Source: Oxalobacteraceae sp. CFBP 8761 | GTDB lineage: Bacteria; Pseudomonadota; Gammaproteobacteria; Burkholderiales; Burkholderiaceae_D | DNA length: 64,000 nucleotides | Reading direction: 5' to 3' | NCBI GenBank assembly: GCA_014841595.1 | Contig: JACYUE010000003.1 | Coordinates: 248,001 to 312,000, forward strand | Shown here: piece by piece, positions 36,537-46,665 of the stretch | Layout of the letters: each line of letters opens with the position of its first letter | How positions within the stretch are numbered: position 1 is the stretch's first letter | Position numbers and translations under genes: made by a program | The notes under the pieces: generated by a model | Seen by the model: only the letters and a program-made list of their open reading frames with translations | Told to the model about the DNA's origin: nothing | Databases searched by the model: none

Positions 36537-39500
36537 TTACAGGCCCAGTGTCATCAGGCTGGCGTTACCGCCAGCCGCCGTCGTATTGACGCAGACGGCA
36601 CGTTCGGCTACCAGCCGCCACAGATCGACCGCGGCCAGTGGTTCGGTATCGACCACCCCGACGATGGCGCCGCTGCGCGCCGCCAGCTGCGTGCGCAGCG
36701 AGCCGGCCAGGCCCGATTCGACCAGGGCGATCGCGAATTCGCCCGCATCGACTTCGTCCTTGCCGATGAAGCGCACGCGCTCCTTGACCGCCTGCGGCAG
36801 GTTGGCCGGAATCGCCTCCGGCGACATGGTCAGCACCAGTGCGCGGTTGCCGGTGGCCAGCGCAGCTGCCACTTGATTGAGCAGGCCTGCCGGCGTGCCC
36901 GATGCACACAGCACGACGCCACGCGGCGTGAACGACAGGCGATTGCGCTCGCCGGTCGGCCCCGGCAAGTCGATCGCCACGCCATTCAGCGACGTGCGCG
37001 CATAGCCTTCGGCCAATGCCACCACGGGTTGCTGGCCGTTCGTGCGCAGCCAGCCGATCAGCGCTTCCAGCGCAACGTCAGCCTGACGGACATGGTCCAT
37101 CAATGGCGCCGCGCCGCGCTGCAGGCGCTTGATGTACAACGGGCCGCCGGCCTTCGGACCAGTCCCGGATTTGCCCTCGCCACCGAACGGCTGCACACCG
37201 ACGACTGCGCCGACGATATTGCGGTTCACGTAGATATTGCCGACGTGCGCATGGTTGACGATGTAGTCGATCGTTTCATCGATGCGCGAGTGCACGCCCA
37301 GCGTCAGGCCGAAACCGGTGGCATTGATCGACGCGATCACCTTCGGCAGATCGGCGCGGCGGTAGCGCACGATGTGCAGGACCGGGCCGAACACCTCTTG
37401 CTTGAGTTCCGACAGCGACGCAATTTCCAGCACCGTCGGTGGCACGAACGTGCCGCAGCTGGTGATGGCGCTCGGCAGCTCGAGCGCGAAGTGGCTGCGC
37501 GCCGTGGCCTTCGTGCGTTCGATGTGCGCCAGCAGGTTGCGCTGCGCTTCCGCATCGATGACCGGGCCGATATCGGTTGCCAGGCGATCCGGGCTGCCCA
37601 CGCGCAGTTCCTGCATCGCACCCTTGAGCATCTTGATGGTCTTGTCGGCGATGTCTTCCTGCAGGAACAACACGCGCAGCGCCGAGCAGCGCTGGCCGGC
37701 CGAATCGAAGGCCGAACTCAACACGTCGCCCACCACCTGTTCGGGCAGCGCCGACGAATCGACGATCAACGCGTTCTGGCCACCCGTTTCGGCCACCAGC
37801 GGAATGTCGATGCCTTCCTGTTCCGCGCGCTTGGCCAGCGTGCGGTTGATCAGCTGCGCGACTTCGGTCGACCCGGTGAAGATCACACCCTTGATGCGGC
37901 TGTCGGCCGTCAGCGCGGCGCCGACGACTTCGCCGCGGCCCGGCAGCAGTTGCAGCGCAGCGCGCGGCGTGCCGGCCTCGAGGAACAGCTCCACCGCGCG
38001 GTGGGCGATCAGCGGCGTTTGCTCGGCCGGCTTGGCCAGCACCACGTTGCCGGCGGCCAGTGCAGCCGCGACCTGCCCCGTGAAGATCGCCAGCGGGAAG
38101 TTCCATGGGCTGATGCAGCTGACCGGGCCGAGTGCCTGGACGTTTGCCTGGACTCCTGTTGCAGCGCGGATCTGCACCGTGTAGTAACGCAGGAAGTCGA
38201 CTGCTTCGCGCAGTTCGGCGATCGCGTTCGGCAGCGATTTGCCCGCTTCGCGTACGGCCAGGGCCATCAGCTCGACGCCATGGTGCTCGAACAGGTCGGC
38301 GGTGCGCTCCAGGATCGCGGCGCGCCCGGCCGTGCTGGTGGCGGCCCACTCGCCGGCAAAGGCACTGGCCGCTGCCAGCGCGGCGTCGACGTCGGCGCGC
38401 GAGGCTTCCTGCACCAGGCCGACGATATCGGCCGACTGCGCCGGGTTGACCACGTTGGCGAGCGGGCCGGCGTCGACCTTTGCTGCGGTCAGGGGCGCGG
38501 CGACGTGCCGGCGCTGTTGCGACAGGCCACTCGCCAGCACGCTCAGGATGTCTTCGTTGACCAGGTCCATGCCGGCGGAGTTCTTGCGCTCAGCACCGAA
38601 CATGTCCACCGGCAGTGCGATCGCCGGATGCGGCTTGCCACCGCTGGCGCGGGCGGCCTCGAACGGATCGGTGATCAGGGTGTTGATAGCAACGCTCTCG
38701 TCGACGATCTGGTTCACGAACGACGAGTTGGCGCCGTTTTCCAGCAGGCGGCGCACGAGGTAGGCCAGCAGGGTTTCGTGGGAACCGACCGGCGCGTAAA
38801 TACGGCAGGGTTTATCGAGGTTCTTGCTGCCCACGACCTGGTCGTACAGCGTCTCGCCCATGCCGTGCAGGCACTGGAATTCGTAGTTGCTGATGTTGCC
38901 CAGGCGCGCCCACGTATAGATGACGGACAGCGTATGCGCATTGTGGGTGGCGAACTGCGGGTACAGGATGTCGGCCGCGCCGAGCAGCTTGCGCGCGCAG
39001 ATCAGGTAAGACACATCGGTGTGCACCTTGCGCGTATAGACCGGATAGCCTGGCATGCCGTCGACCTGGGCGCGCTTGATCTCGGCGTCCCAATAAGCGC
39101 CCTTCACCAGCCGCACCATGAACTTGCGGTTGCTGCGCTTGGCCAGGTCGATCACATAATCGATCACGTACGGGCAGCGCTTCTGGTAGGCCTGCACGAC
39201 CAGGCCGATGCCTTCGAAGCCGGCCAGCTCGGGGTCGAACGCCAGCACCTCGAGCATGTCGAGCGAGATCTCGAGGCGATCGGCTTCTTCGGCGTCGATA
39301 TTGATGCCGATGTCGTAGCGCTTGGCCAGCAGCACGAGGCTGCGCACACGCGGCAGCAGTTCGTCCATCACGCGCGCCGACTGCGCGCGGCTGTAGCGCG
39401 GGTGCAGTGCCGAGAGCTTGATCGAGATGCCCGGGCCATCCTTGATGCCGCGGCCATTCGAGGCCTTGCCGATCGCATGGATTGCCTGCTCGTACGACGC

Positions 39501-40196
39501 ATAGTAATGTTGCGCATCGAGTTCGGTCAGGGCTGCTTCACCCAGCATGTCGTATGAGTAGCGGTAGCCGCGCGTTTCATTCTCGCGGCTGTTTTTCAGT
39601 GCCTCGTCGATGGTCTGGCCGGTGACGAACTGGTTGCCCAGCATGCGCATCGCCATGTCGACGCCCTTGCGGATCAGCGGTTCGCCACCCTTGGCGATCA
39701 TGCGCGTGAGCGCCGAGCCCAGGCCTTGCTCGCTGTTGGTCGACACCAGCTTGCCGGTGATGAGCAGCCCCCAGGTAGCCGCGTTGACAAACAGCGACGG
39801 GGATTCGCCCAGATGCTTGCGCCAGTCACCCTTGCTGATCTTGTCGGCGATGAGGCGGTCGGCCGTTTCGCTGTCCGGAATGCGCAGCAGTGCTTCTGCC
39901 AGGCACATCAATGCCACGCCTTCTTCCGATGACAGCGAGAATTCGTGCATCAGGGCGTCCACGCCCGACGAGCGGGTGCGCTTTTCGCGCACGGCGGCGA
40001 CCAGGCGGTGCGCCAGTGCCTGGGCGTCATGGCTGGCGCCCGACCCCTGGGCCAGCAGCCACTGCACCGCCTCGGTTTCATCGCGGCGGTAGGCGGCCGT
40101 GATGGCAGCGCGCAGGGGAGTTTGGTCGCGCTTGATTTCAGCGTGAAGAGCGTCGAACGGAACGAAGGTGGAGGCCGGGTGAGCAGCAATCTGCAT
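36537..40196 (-). CDS. putA: PutA: bifunctional proline dehydrogenase / L-glutamate-gamma-semialdehyde dehydrogenase
   Basis: Oxidises proline to glutamate in two steps. It has 1219 residues. A helical N-terminal arm and the PRODH barrel come first (RGYRYSYDMLGEAALT, KLSALHPRYSRAQ, MVRLVKGAYWDAEIKRAQ). The aldehyde dehydrogenase domain from about residue 540 has the catalytic Glu in VAETGGQNA and Cys in SAGQRCSAL. A C-terminal aldehyde-dehydrogenase-like tail of about 200 residues places it with long type B PutA. There is no N-terminal ribbon-helix-helix domain, so it is not an autorepressor. The divergent Lrp-type gene is the obvious regulator, in a shared 213-bp intergenic region. Confidence 0.96.
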   Translation of the reverse strand: MQIAAHPASTFVPFDALHAEIKRDQTPLRAAITAAYRRDETEAVQWLLAQGSGASHDAQALAHRLVAAVREKRTRSSGVDALMHEFSLSSEEGVALMCLAEALLRIPDSETADRLIADKISKGDWRKHLGESPSLFVNAATWGLLITGKLVSTNSEQGLGSALTRMIAKGGEPLIRKGVDMAMRMLGNQFVTGQTIDEALKNSRENETRGYRYSYDMLGEAALTELDAQHYYASYEQAIHAIGKASNGRGIKDGPGISIKLSALHPRYSRAQSARVMDELLPRVRSLVLLAKRYDIGINIDAEEADRLEISLDMLEVLAFDPELAGFEGIGLVVQAYQKRCPYVIDYVIDLAKRSNRKFMVRLVKGAYWDAEIKRAQVDGMPGYPVYTRKVHTDVSYLICARKLLGAADILYPQFATHNAHTLSVIYTWARLGNISNYEFQCLHGMGETLYDQVVGSKNLDKPCRIYAPVGSHETLLAYLVRRLLENGANSSFVNQIVDESVAINTLITDPFEAARASGGKPHPAIALPVDMFGAERKNSAGMDLVNEDILSVLASGLSQQRRHVAAPLTAAKVDAGPLANVVNPAQSADIVGLVQEASRADVDAALAAASAFAGEWAATSTAGRAAILERTADLFEHHGVELMALAVREAGKSLPNAIAELREAVDFLRYYTVQIRAATGVQANVQALGPVSCISPWNFPLAIFTGQVAAALAAGNVVLAKPAEQTPLIAHRAVELFLEAGTPRAALQLLPGRGEVVGAALTADSRIKGVIFTGSTEVAQLINRTLAKRAEQEGIDIPLVAETGGQNALIVDSSALPEQVVGDVLSSAFDSAGQRCSALRVLFLQEDIADKTIKMLKGAMQELRVGSPDRLATDIGPVIDAEAQRNLLAHIERTKATARSHFALELPSAITSCGTFVPPTVLEIASLSELKQEVFGPVLHIVRYRRADLPKVIASINATGFGLTLGVHSRIDETIDYIVNHAHVGNIYVNRNIVGAVVGVQPFGGEGKSGTGPKAGGPLYIKRLQRGAAPLMDHVRQADVALEALIGWLRTNGQQPVVALAEGYARTSLNGVAIDLPGPTGERNRLSFTPRGVVLCASGTPAGLLNQVAAALATGNRALVLTMSPEAIPANLPQAVKERVRFIGKDEVDAGEFAIALVESGLAGSLRTQLAARSGAIVGVVDTEPLAAVDLWRLVAERAVCVNTTAAGGNASLMTLGL

Positions 40197-40409
40197 GGCT
40201 ATCTAGTCAAAAGAAAAATACACAACGAGGGCCACCGCACAGCAAAAGCGCCGTGCTGTGAGCAACAGCCGGCGCAGATTGGAACTTGGTGGAAATGATT
40301 CGATTGTAGAAGGATTTCTTCTGGATTTATTCTGGATTTAACCGATACTGGCAATAGATAGTTTTTGATGCGACAATCTGACCAAATAAAATTTACAAGG
40401 AGATGTAGC

Positions 40410-40865
40410 ATGCTGGACAAGATTAGCAAAAAGATTCTGGCCGAATTGCAGAACGACGGCCGCATCAGCAACGTCGAACTGGCGGCGCGTGTCAACTTGT
40501 CGCCGGCTGCCTGTCTCGAACGTGTGCGCAAGCTGCACGAATCGGGTTACATCATGGGCTACACCGCCCAGCTCAATCCGCAGTTGCTGGACGTGTCGCT
40601 GCTGGTGTTCATCGAAGTCGTGCTCGACCGCACCACGCCTGAAGTGTTCGATGCCTTCAAGCAGAGTGTGCAGATGATTCCCGAAGTGCTCGAATGCCAT
40701 ATGGTGGCGGGCGGCTTCGACTACCTGGTCAAGGCGCGCGTGAAAGACATGGCCGCTTACCGCGAATTTCTGGGCAAGACGCTGCTGCAGAAAGGTGTAC
40801 GCGAGACGCACACCTATGCGGTGATGGAAGAAGTGAAAAATTCCACCAAGCTGCCAATTCGCTGA
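40410..40865 (+). CDS. Lrp/AsnC-family regulator, probable proline-utilisation activator (PutR-like)
   Basis: A 151-residue regulator: N-terminal winged helix-turn-helix (ISNVELAARVNLSPAACLERVRKL, residues 19-42) and C-terminal RAM ligand-binding domain (YTAQLNPQLLDVSLLVFIEVVL). ATG 40410 is preceded by a strong AAGGAG; 15 in-frame codons upstream are rejected. The divergent position to putA matches known Lrp-type proline-responsive activators such as PutR/BkdR-like proteins; this role is inferred from context. Confidence 0.9.
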   Translation: MLDKISKKILAELQNDGRISNVELAARVNLSPAACLERVRKLHESGYIMGYTAQLNPQLLDVSLLVFIEVVLDRTTPEVFDAFKQSVQMIPEVLECHMVAGGFDYLVKARVKDMAAYREFLGKTLLQKGVRETHTYAVMEEVKNSTKLPIR

Positions 40866-40866
40866 G

Positions 40867-42915
40867 TTAAGGCTGCCCAGCCAGGCCGGTCTTGCTGGTC
40901 TGGCCAGTCAGGCGTAGCGCGCCGCGGTACAGAAGGCTGGCAGGTGGCGCCTGCGCGGCCTGACTGGTGGCCTGAGTAGCGGCCTGAATAGCGGCCTGAG
41001 TGAGATCCTGCGGCGTAGCGGCGCCGCGGCCTGCTTCGAACGTCACTTTGCGCATCGGGCCCACCCCATCCGGTTCTTCGATGCGCACCGCCATCCTGCT
41101 GGCGCTGGCAAGCGCGTCGCCCTCACCGGCTACGGCATCGATCACGAAGCGGTAGCCCGGGCGATTGTCCAGTTGCCCCGTGCCTTCCAGCCTGACCCGG
41201 TTGCCGTCGAGCGTGATCCGATCCAGCGTGTGCCCTTTGAATGACGTGCTGCCCAGCAGACGAAACACGAACGGCGTGCCTGCATCTGTCTTGAGCGCGA
41301 GTGGCGCTGCCAGCCGGAAGGCTGTTCTGGCAGCCGGCGAATTGACGCCGCTGCCGGGAGTTACGGCCGACTGGAGCATCCCTTCGCCCACCAGCTGCGC
41401 GCCGTCGGTAAAGCCCACCCGCACGAACGCAGACATCGTCGTACGCCTGCGCGCCGAATCGGTGACGATCACGGTCGCGCGGTAATCCCCTGCAACGCCA
41501 TACGTGTATTCAGCCAAGACTGTACCCGCGCCATTGCGCTCGCGCACGACTGCCGGTAGCGGCCCGCTGCCATCGCCCCAGTCGATGGTGGCCGTATGGG
41601 TGTCGCGGACATTACGGTCGCGAAATGACAGCGTGAGCCTGGCAAGCTCGTTCTCGCGCAGCGCCGGGATTTGTAGCGGGCCCAGCACCGGCGCATCGGT
41701 ACCGCCGCCACCGCGGCGCAAAAACACCAGGCCGGCGTTCGATTGGGCAAGGATATCGCCGTTGGCTGCAATACCAAGCCCTTCGGTTACCACCAACCCT
41801 GTTGGCGAGTTGTGCAGGCGCAGATTGAGATCGGTCGCCACGCCCGTGCGCGACCAGCGATAGGCGCGGCCTTCGTCGAACATGCCGGAGCGGATCAGGC
41901 CCACACTCACGCCATCATCGTTCAGTGCGTTGGCCTCGGACGTGAACATGCCCGCCGGGTGCAGGCTGAGAAAACCGCGCGCGCGTGAGTACCGGAAGGC
42001 GCGAAACTCGTTCGTGGTCGGGCCCCGCACTGCGCCGATGACCTCGCCCGTTTCATTGAGTGTCGTGGGATAGGCAGCATTGATGCTGACAGCGGGTTTT
42101 CCTGGGCTCGACAAGAAGAAGCCACGGGTTGCCGCGTCGACGATCCGCCAACCGAGAATGTCGCCCTGATTATTGATGCGGATACCATAAGTACTGCGTG
42201 CCCCGAACGTTCCCAGATTCGTGGGACGGCCGTCAGCGTTCCAGACCAGCGTGGTCGTGCCGCCATTGACAGCGCTGCCCGAGCCGACGACGGCATCGAG
42301 ATCGTTGATGCCGTAGGCAGCGCCTGGAACGAAGCCGCTGACGCCGGGCAGTGATGACAGGCGGTTTGCCGACGTCCAGCGCACTGCACGCACGCTGCTG
42401 TTGTCGCTGGACGTGGCAGACAGACCCGCGATCTGGCCATGTTTGTTGATCGCGTCCAGGGAGGCGTATTCGCGCGCATTGAGCGACGGTAGCACGACCC
42501 GGCCTCTTGTGGCCGACCAGCGCAGCGGCTGGTAACGCAGGCCGCCGGGACTCTGTGCGTCGAGGAAGCGTGCGTTGAAAATCACCTCACCTTGTTCGTT
42601 CAGACCGCCGACAAACGTACGCTCATTACCTGGAGGACTGATATCGACAATGCGATCGCCATTGAAAAACGCCACCTGCGTGCGACCGTCCGGCCCCGGG
42701 TACTCGAATGCCGCCTGCCCACGTGCATTGACAAAGCCGTTGTAGCTCGTTGGTGCGGCGAGATTGACGATGCTGTAGATGTCACCACCACTGCGCCCGG
42801 CATCAGTGGTGTCATCCTCGGCAGCGGCTGTAGCGCGGCCTGAAGCCGCAAGCATGAGCAGCAGAATGATCCCAAACCCACCGAACTGGCCCGTCGATAA
42901 ATGGCGCATTGTCAT
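40867..42915 (-). CDS. Exported HAF-repeat and PKD-like domain protein, 682 aa
   Basis: Probably secreted or surface protein. A hydrophobic segment at residues 12-32 (FGGFGIILLLMLAASGRATAAA) is the signal. Residues 50-400 hold repeated HAF-type units, recognisable as ININ/LN-x-x-G-x-x-x-G blocks (AINKHGQIAG, GINDLDAVVGSG, INNQGDILGW, LNETGEVIGAV, LNDDGVSVGL). Residues 420-500 resemble a PKD domain (TIDWGDGSGPLPAVV, YTYGVAGDYRATVIVTD). The C-terminal 160 residues form an additional beta-rich domain. A GGGAG Shine-Dalgarno supports ATG 42915. Its stop is 1 bp from the end of the convergent Lrp-type gene. The function is not known. Confidence 0.8.
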   Translation of the reverse strand: MTMRHLSTGQFGGFGIILLLMLAASGRATAAAEDDTTDAGRSGGDIYSIVNLAAPTSYNGFVNARGQAAFEYPGPDGRTQVAFFNGDRIVDISPPGNERTFVGGLNEQGEVIFNARFLDAQSPGGLRYQPLRWSATRGRVVLPSLNAREYASLDAINKHGQIAGLSATSSDNSSVRAVRWTSANRLSSLPGVSGFVPGAAYGINDLDAVVGSGSAVNGGTTTLVWNADGRPTNLGTFGARSTYGIRINNQGDILGWRIVDAATRGFFLSSPGKPAVSINAAYPTTLNETGEVIGAVRGPTTNEFRAFRYSRARGFLSLHPAGMFTSEANALNDDGVSVGLIRSGMFDEGRAYRWSRTGVATDLNLRLHNSPTGLVVTEGLGIAANGDILAQSNAGLVFLRRGGGGTDAPVLGPLQIPALRENELARLTLSFRDRNVRDTHTATIDWGDGSGPLPAVVRERNGAGTVLAEYTYGVAGDYRATVIVTDSARRRTTMSAFVRVGFTDGAQLVGEGMLQSAVTPGSGVNSPAARTAFRLAAPLALKTDAGTPFVFRLLGSTSFKGHTLDRITLDGNRVRLEGTGQLDNRPGYRFVIDAVAGEGDALASASRMAVRIEEPDGVGPMRKVTFEAGRGAATPQDLTQAAIQAATQATSQAAQAPPASLLYRGALRLTGQTSKTGLAGQP

Positions 42916-43128
42916 CTCTCTATCTCCCTGTAGGCGCGTATGCGGTATGCACGGCGCATGCCCATTCTGGAACGTGACGAATCATTCAGGATGAGCTAGC
43001 GCAAACCCGGTGACGGATCTCGCGCAAAATGGATTTGGGAATTGCATGGTAGGCAGAGCCACCAAGCAAGGAGGTTGGCGTACAGGTAAGAAGGGAGACG
43101 CGACTGCGCCATCCCCGGTGACAACGTA

Positions 43129-44082
43129 TCAGACGACCTTGCGCACGCCGCCTTTAGAAGCGCTTTCGGCCATGCCTTCGAGGTTCTTGCGCAGCCAGCG
43201 GTGCGCCGGGCTACGGCCGTCGCGCTCGTGCCACAGCATGTCCAGGTGGACGGCCGGCAGCTGGAGTGGCAATTCTTTCCAGATCAGGACATCGGCCATG
43301 CCGGTCGAGACCAGCAAGTGCTTCGGCAACACGGTGATCAGATCCGAGTTGGCCACTACCCGGCCAGCCGTGAAGAACTGGTTCACCGTCAGCAGGATGC
43401 GCCGTTCGCGGCCCATCTGGCCCAGTGCCTCGTCCACCAGGCCATGGGCGCGGCCCGAAAAGCTCACCAGCAGGTGGTTTGCCTTGCAATACGTGTCGAG
43501 ATCGAGCTTTTCCTTGGCCAGCGGGTGATCCTTGCGCATCACGCACACGTACACGCCTGAATACAGTCGCTCGTGGCGAATCGGCGAGCCGGTTTCATAC
43601 GACAACTGGGCTGCCACCCCCGGGAAAAAGCCCACCGCCAGATCGATGTCGCCGCGCAGCAGCATTGGCCGCGGTTCGCGCGTGGTCAGCGGCACCATGC
43701 GGATATTCACGCCCGGTGCCTCGCCTTCGATCGAGCGCATCAGTGACGGCAGCCACAGGGCAGCGGTCGCGTCGGCCATCGCCATCCGGAACGTTGCCTG
43801 CGCCTTGGAGACGTCGAACGTTTCCGGCATCACGGCCGCTTCGAGGGCCGCCAATGCCTGGCGCACGGCCGGCCACAGCGCTTCGGCGCGCGGCGTCGGT
43901 TTGACGCCGTAGGCGGTGCGGATCAGGAGTTCGTCGCCCAGGCTTTCGCGCAATCGCTTGATGGCATTCGAGACCGCAGGCTGGGTCATGGCCAGGTGGC
44001 CGGCAGCGCGCGTCAGGTTTTGCTCGGTCATGACGGCATCGAACACGCGCAGCAAATTCAGGTCAAGCGTCAGAAAGCTCAT
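43129..44082 (-). CDS. LysR-family transcriptional regulator
   Basis: A 317-residue LysR protein. The winged helix-turn-helix occupies residues 5-65 (LDLNLLRVFDAVMTEQNLTRAAGHLAMTQPAVSNAIKRLRESLGDELLIRT, positions 6-56), and the substrate-binding domain resembles the NodD/NahR/DntR branch (RMVPLTTREPRPMLLRGDIDLAVGFFPG). ATG 44082 is the natural start, whereas the frame extends 23 codons upstream with poor coding character. The upstream neighbour is a 59-codon gene on the opposite strand, the only divergent candidate target. Confidence 0.92.
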   Translation of the reverse strand: MSFLTLDLNLLRVFDAVMTEQNLTRAAGHLAMTQPAVSNAIKRLRESLGDELLIRTAYGVKPTPRAEALWPAVRQALAALEAAVMPETFDVSKAQATFRMAMADATAALWLPSLMRSIEGEAPGVNIRMVPLTTREPRPMLLRGDIDLAVGFFPGVAAQLSYETGSPIRHERLYSGVYVCVMRKDHPLAKEKLDLDTYCKANHLLVSFSGRAHGLVDEALGQMGRERRILLTVNQFFTAGRVVANSDLITVLPKHLLVSTGMADVLIWKELPLQLPAVHLDMLWHERDGRSPAHRWLRKNLEGMAESASKGGVRKVV

Positions 44083-44192
44083 GGAATTCAGGATAAAACT
44101 GTCGTGAATACAAGTGTACCTCAACTCATTCACAAACAGTATAAGTGCCATCAGCGATGGGAATTAGATTTATATGTTGCGATGCACTAGAG

Positions 44193-44201
44193 TTATCCAC
44201 A
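44193..44201. promoter_or_regulatory. Isolated DnaA-box-like site
   Basis: TTATCCACA occurs 20 bp upstream of the small membrane-protein gene. A single 9-mer match can occur by chance, so significance is low. Confidence 0.3.
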
Positions 44202-44220
44202 ATTATAGAACGAGTACATC

Positions 44221-44400
44221 ATGTCTTCCACCGCTACCCTAGTTCAAGCCGCCAGCGCGGTGCCATACAGCCTGTTGTTCAGCCTGACCATCTATTTCGC
44301 CCTGTTCGGCGGTATCGCCTTGTTTTTCCGTCCCCTGCTGGTTGGTATTGGCCGCGCGCTGTACCTGACGGTATGTCCACGTCCGAGCAAATCGGCCTGA
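44221..44400 (+). CDS. Small membrane protein, 59 aa
   Basis: A short gene (ATG 44221, TGA 44398-44400) with the sequence start MSSTATLVQAASAVPYSLLF. Residues 15-37 form a membrane helix (LFSLTIYFALFGGIALFF), followed by LLVGIGRALYLTV, perhaps a re-entrant or second helix, and a basic tail RPSKSA. Codons are GC-rich like core genes. A plausible Rho-independent terminator lies 52 bp after the stop, supporting a real transcript. No family recognised. It is divergent from the LysR gene. Confidence 0.6.
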   Translation: MSSTATLVQAASAVPYSLLFSLTIYFALFGGIALFFRPLLVGIGRALYLTVCPRPSKSA

Positions 44401-44451
44401 AGTCGAAATCAGCCTGACGTTTATGCATCGCTGACTTACTCCCCTTCGCTG

Positions 44452-44486
44452 AACGCGGCACCGGACACGGTAGCCGCGTTTTTTTT
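44452..44486 (+). terminator. Rho-independent terminator after the small membrane-protein gene
   Basis: Stem AACGCGGC with GCCGCGTT around an 11-nt loop, followed by a run of eight Ts. Confidence 0.85.
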
Positions 44487-44942
44487 CGCCTGCAGGTTCG
44501 TATTCTGGCAAACCACTCTTAACTCTCTTGTTCATGATGGTGACTTGGTGTTATCCGGTTTTACCCGGGCTCAAAATGTGACAAAGTTCACATAGAATTA
44601 CATTATCTAAAATTTTTTAATCGAACATAATAAATTTTTAGCGTCAGTTGCTGCAAATAGCTGCTATGAACTAATCAGTTTAAGAGATTTTAGTAGATAT
44701 CTGGCATGCGCAGATTCAATACGTAATGTAGAAGAATATAATTGAAGTTAGATCATGATAGGTAAACTAACCAGCAAGATGCCAGCTATTCAACGTAGTT
44801 CACATTCTCTATAATTTATATAAAAACTATAAGTAACAAATTGAGCGGCGCAAAATTTACTACTGAAAGTACAAGATAAAGGTAACCATGTAGAACGTTG
44901 GAGGGGCAACCAGGATGCGACGCGAATTCAATACGCGAGCGA
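44487..44942. other. AT-rich intergenic stretch without genes
   Basis: About 450 bp with roughly 65-70% A+T, in contrast to the GC-rich surroundings. Both strands are full of stop codons. I see no tRNA, rRNA, terminator or IS-like end in it. Short runs such as ataatttatataaaaactat suggest promoter-like or nucleoid-protein-binding DNA, or a decayed insertion. Confidence 0.6.
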
Positions 44943-44975
44943 ACGCCGCCAGCGGATCAAGTCAGCTGGCGGCGT
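44943..44975. terminator. Hairpin downstream of the ferredoxin gene
   Basis: A perfect 11-bp stem ACGCCGCCAGC/GCTGGCGGCGT with an 11-nt loop lies 55 bp after the ferredoxin gene stop. There is no U-tract on the minus strand, so it may be a Rho-dependent or 3' stabilising structure. Confidence 0.5.
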
Positions 44976-45029
44976 AGGGGTGTCACGAGGGAGAAGTGAG
45001 CCGACAGGGGGCGTCGGCCAGAGAGGCGA

Positions 45030-45846
<817 letters not shown>

Positions 45847-45930
45847 TTATGCCTTAAATACCCGGCATTCGCCCCACGCTGGGGCGGGGTTTGCCCAATG
45901 GCTGTGCAGTTTTCACAGCCTTTCAACAAC

Positions 45931-46587
45931 TCATGCCTGCTTTTCTTGCAGCTTGAGCAGATGATAGTAGACCATGCCGGCCTTGTCCGCACGCACCGCT
46001 TCCCAGCCTGCCAGCCACTCGGGAACCTCATCACCTTCGGCCAGCAGCGGCGATTCGGCTTCCGCGTACACCATGCCGCCCTCTTTCAGCAGCGCTGTGC
46101 ACAACGGCAACGTCTTGGCCAGCAAGTCTTGCTGATAGGGCGGATCGAGAAAAATCACGTCGAAGCGCTGGCCGCGGGTGGCCAGGTCGCGCACGAGCGT
46201 CAACGCGTCCGCGCGCAGGATGGTGACGTTGGTCGCCTTGAGCTTGTCGCGGTTTGCTTCGAGCTGGCGTACCGCCGGGCTATGGTTGTCGACCATCAGC
46301 ACCGACGCCGCGCCGCGGCTGGCCGCCTCGAAGCCCAGCGCCCCGGAACCTGCGTACAGGTCGAGCACGGTAGCAGCATCCCAGTCATTGGCGAGCTGGT
46401 GATTGATCCAGTTGAAGACGGTTTCGCGTACGCGGTCCGGCGTAGGCCGCAGGCCAAGGGCGTCGACAACAGGGAGCAGGGTTCGTTTGAAGGCGCCGCC
46501 AATGATGCGGACCTGGTGCTGCGCCATGCGCGGCGCGCCGTGCGGCTTGGGGCCGGCAGGCTTGGAGTTGATGGACTTTCTGTGCAT
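45931..46587 (-). CDS. rsmD: 16S rRNA (guanine966-N2)-methyltransferase RsmD
   Basis: Methylates G966 of 16S rRNA in the assembled 30S subunit. From ATG 46587 it has 218 residues, with VRIIGGAFKRTLLPV, the RPTPDRVRETVFNWI block, SAM motif VLDLYAGSGALGFEAASRG and the catalytic motif FLDPPY. A GTG at 46596 and an internal ATG at 46527 are alternative starts; the N-terminal 20 residues are basic and not conserved. Confidence 0.94.
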   Translation of the reverse strand: MHRKSINSKPAGPKPHGAPRMAQHQVRIIGGAFKRTLLPVVDALGLRPTPDRVRETVFNWINHQLANDWDAATVLDLYAGSGALGFEAASRGAASVLMVDNHSPAVRQLEANRDKLKATNVTILRADALTLVRDLATRGQRFDVIFLDPPYQQDLLAKTLPLCTALLKEGGMVYAEAESPLLAEGDEVPEWLAGWEAVRADKAGMVYYHLLKLQEKQA

Positions 46588-46665
46588 GGGCGGCACTATA
46601 GCATGGGGTTTACATGCGATTGTGCGCCGCCCTCTGCGTGCTTCTTCAGTTACTTATTTACTTGC

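Noticed and set aside
36525..39557. 1010-codon plus-strand frame inside putA
   Set aside because: It mirrors the strongly conserved PutA frame and contains no domain of its own; a compositional shadow.
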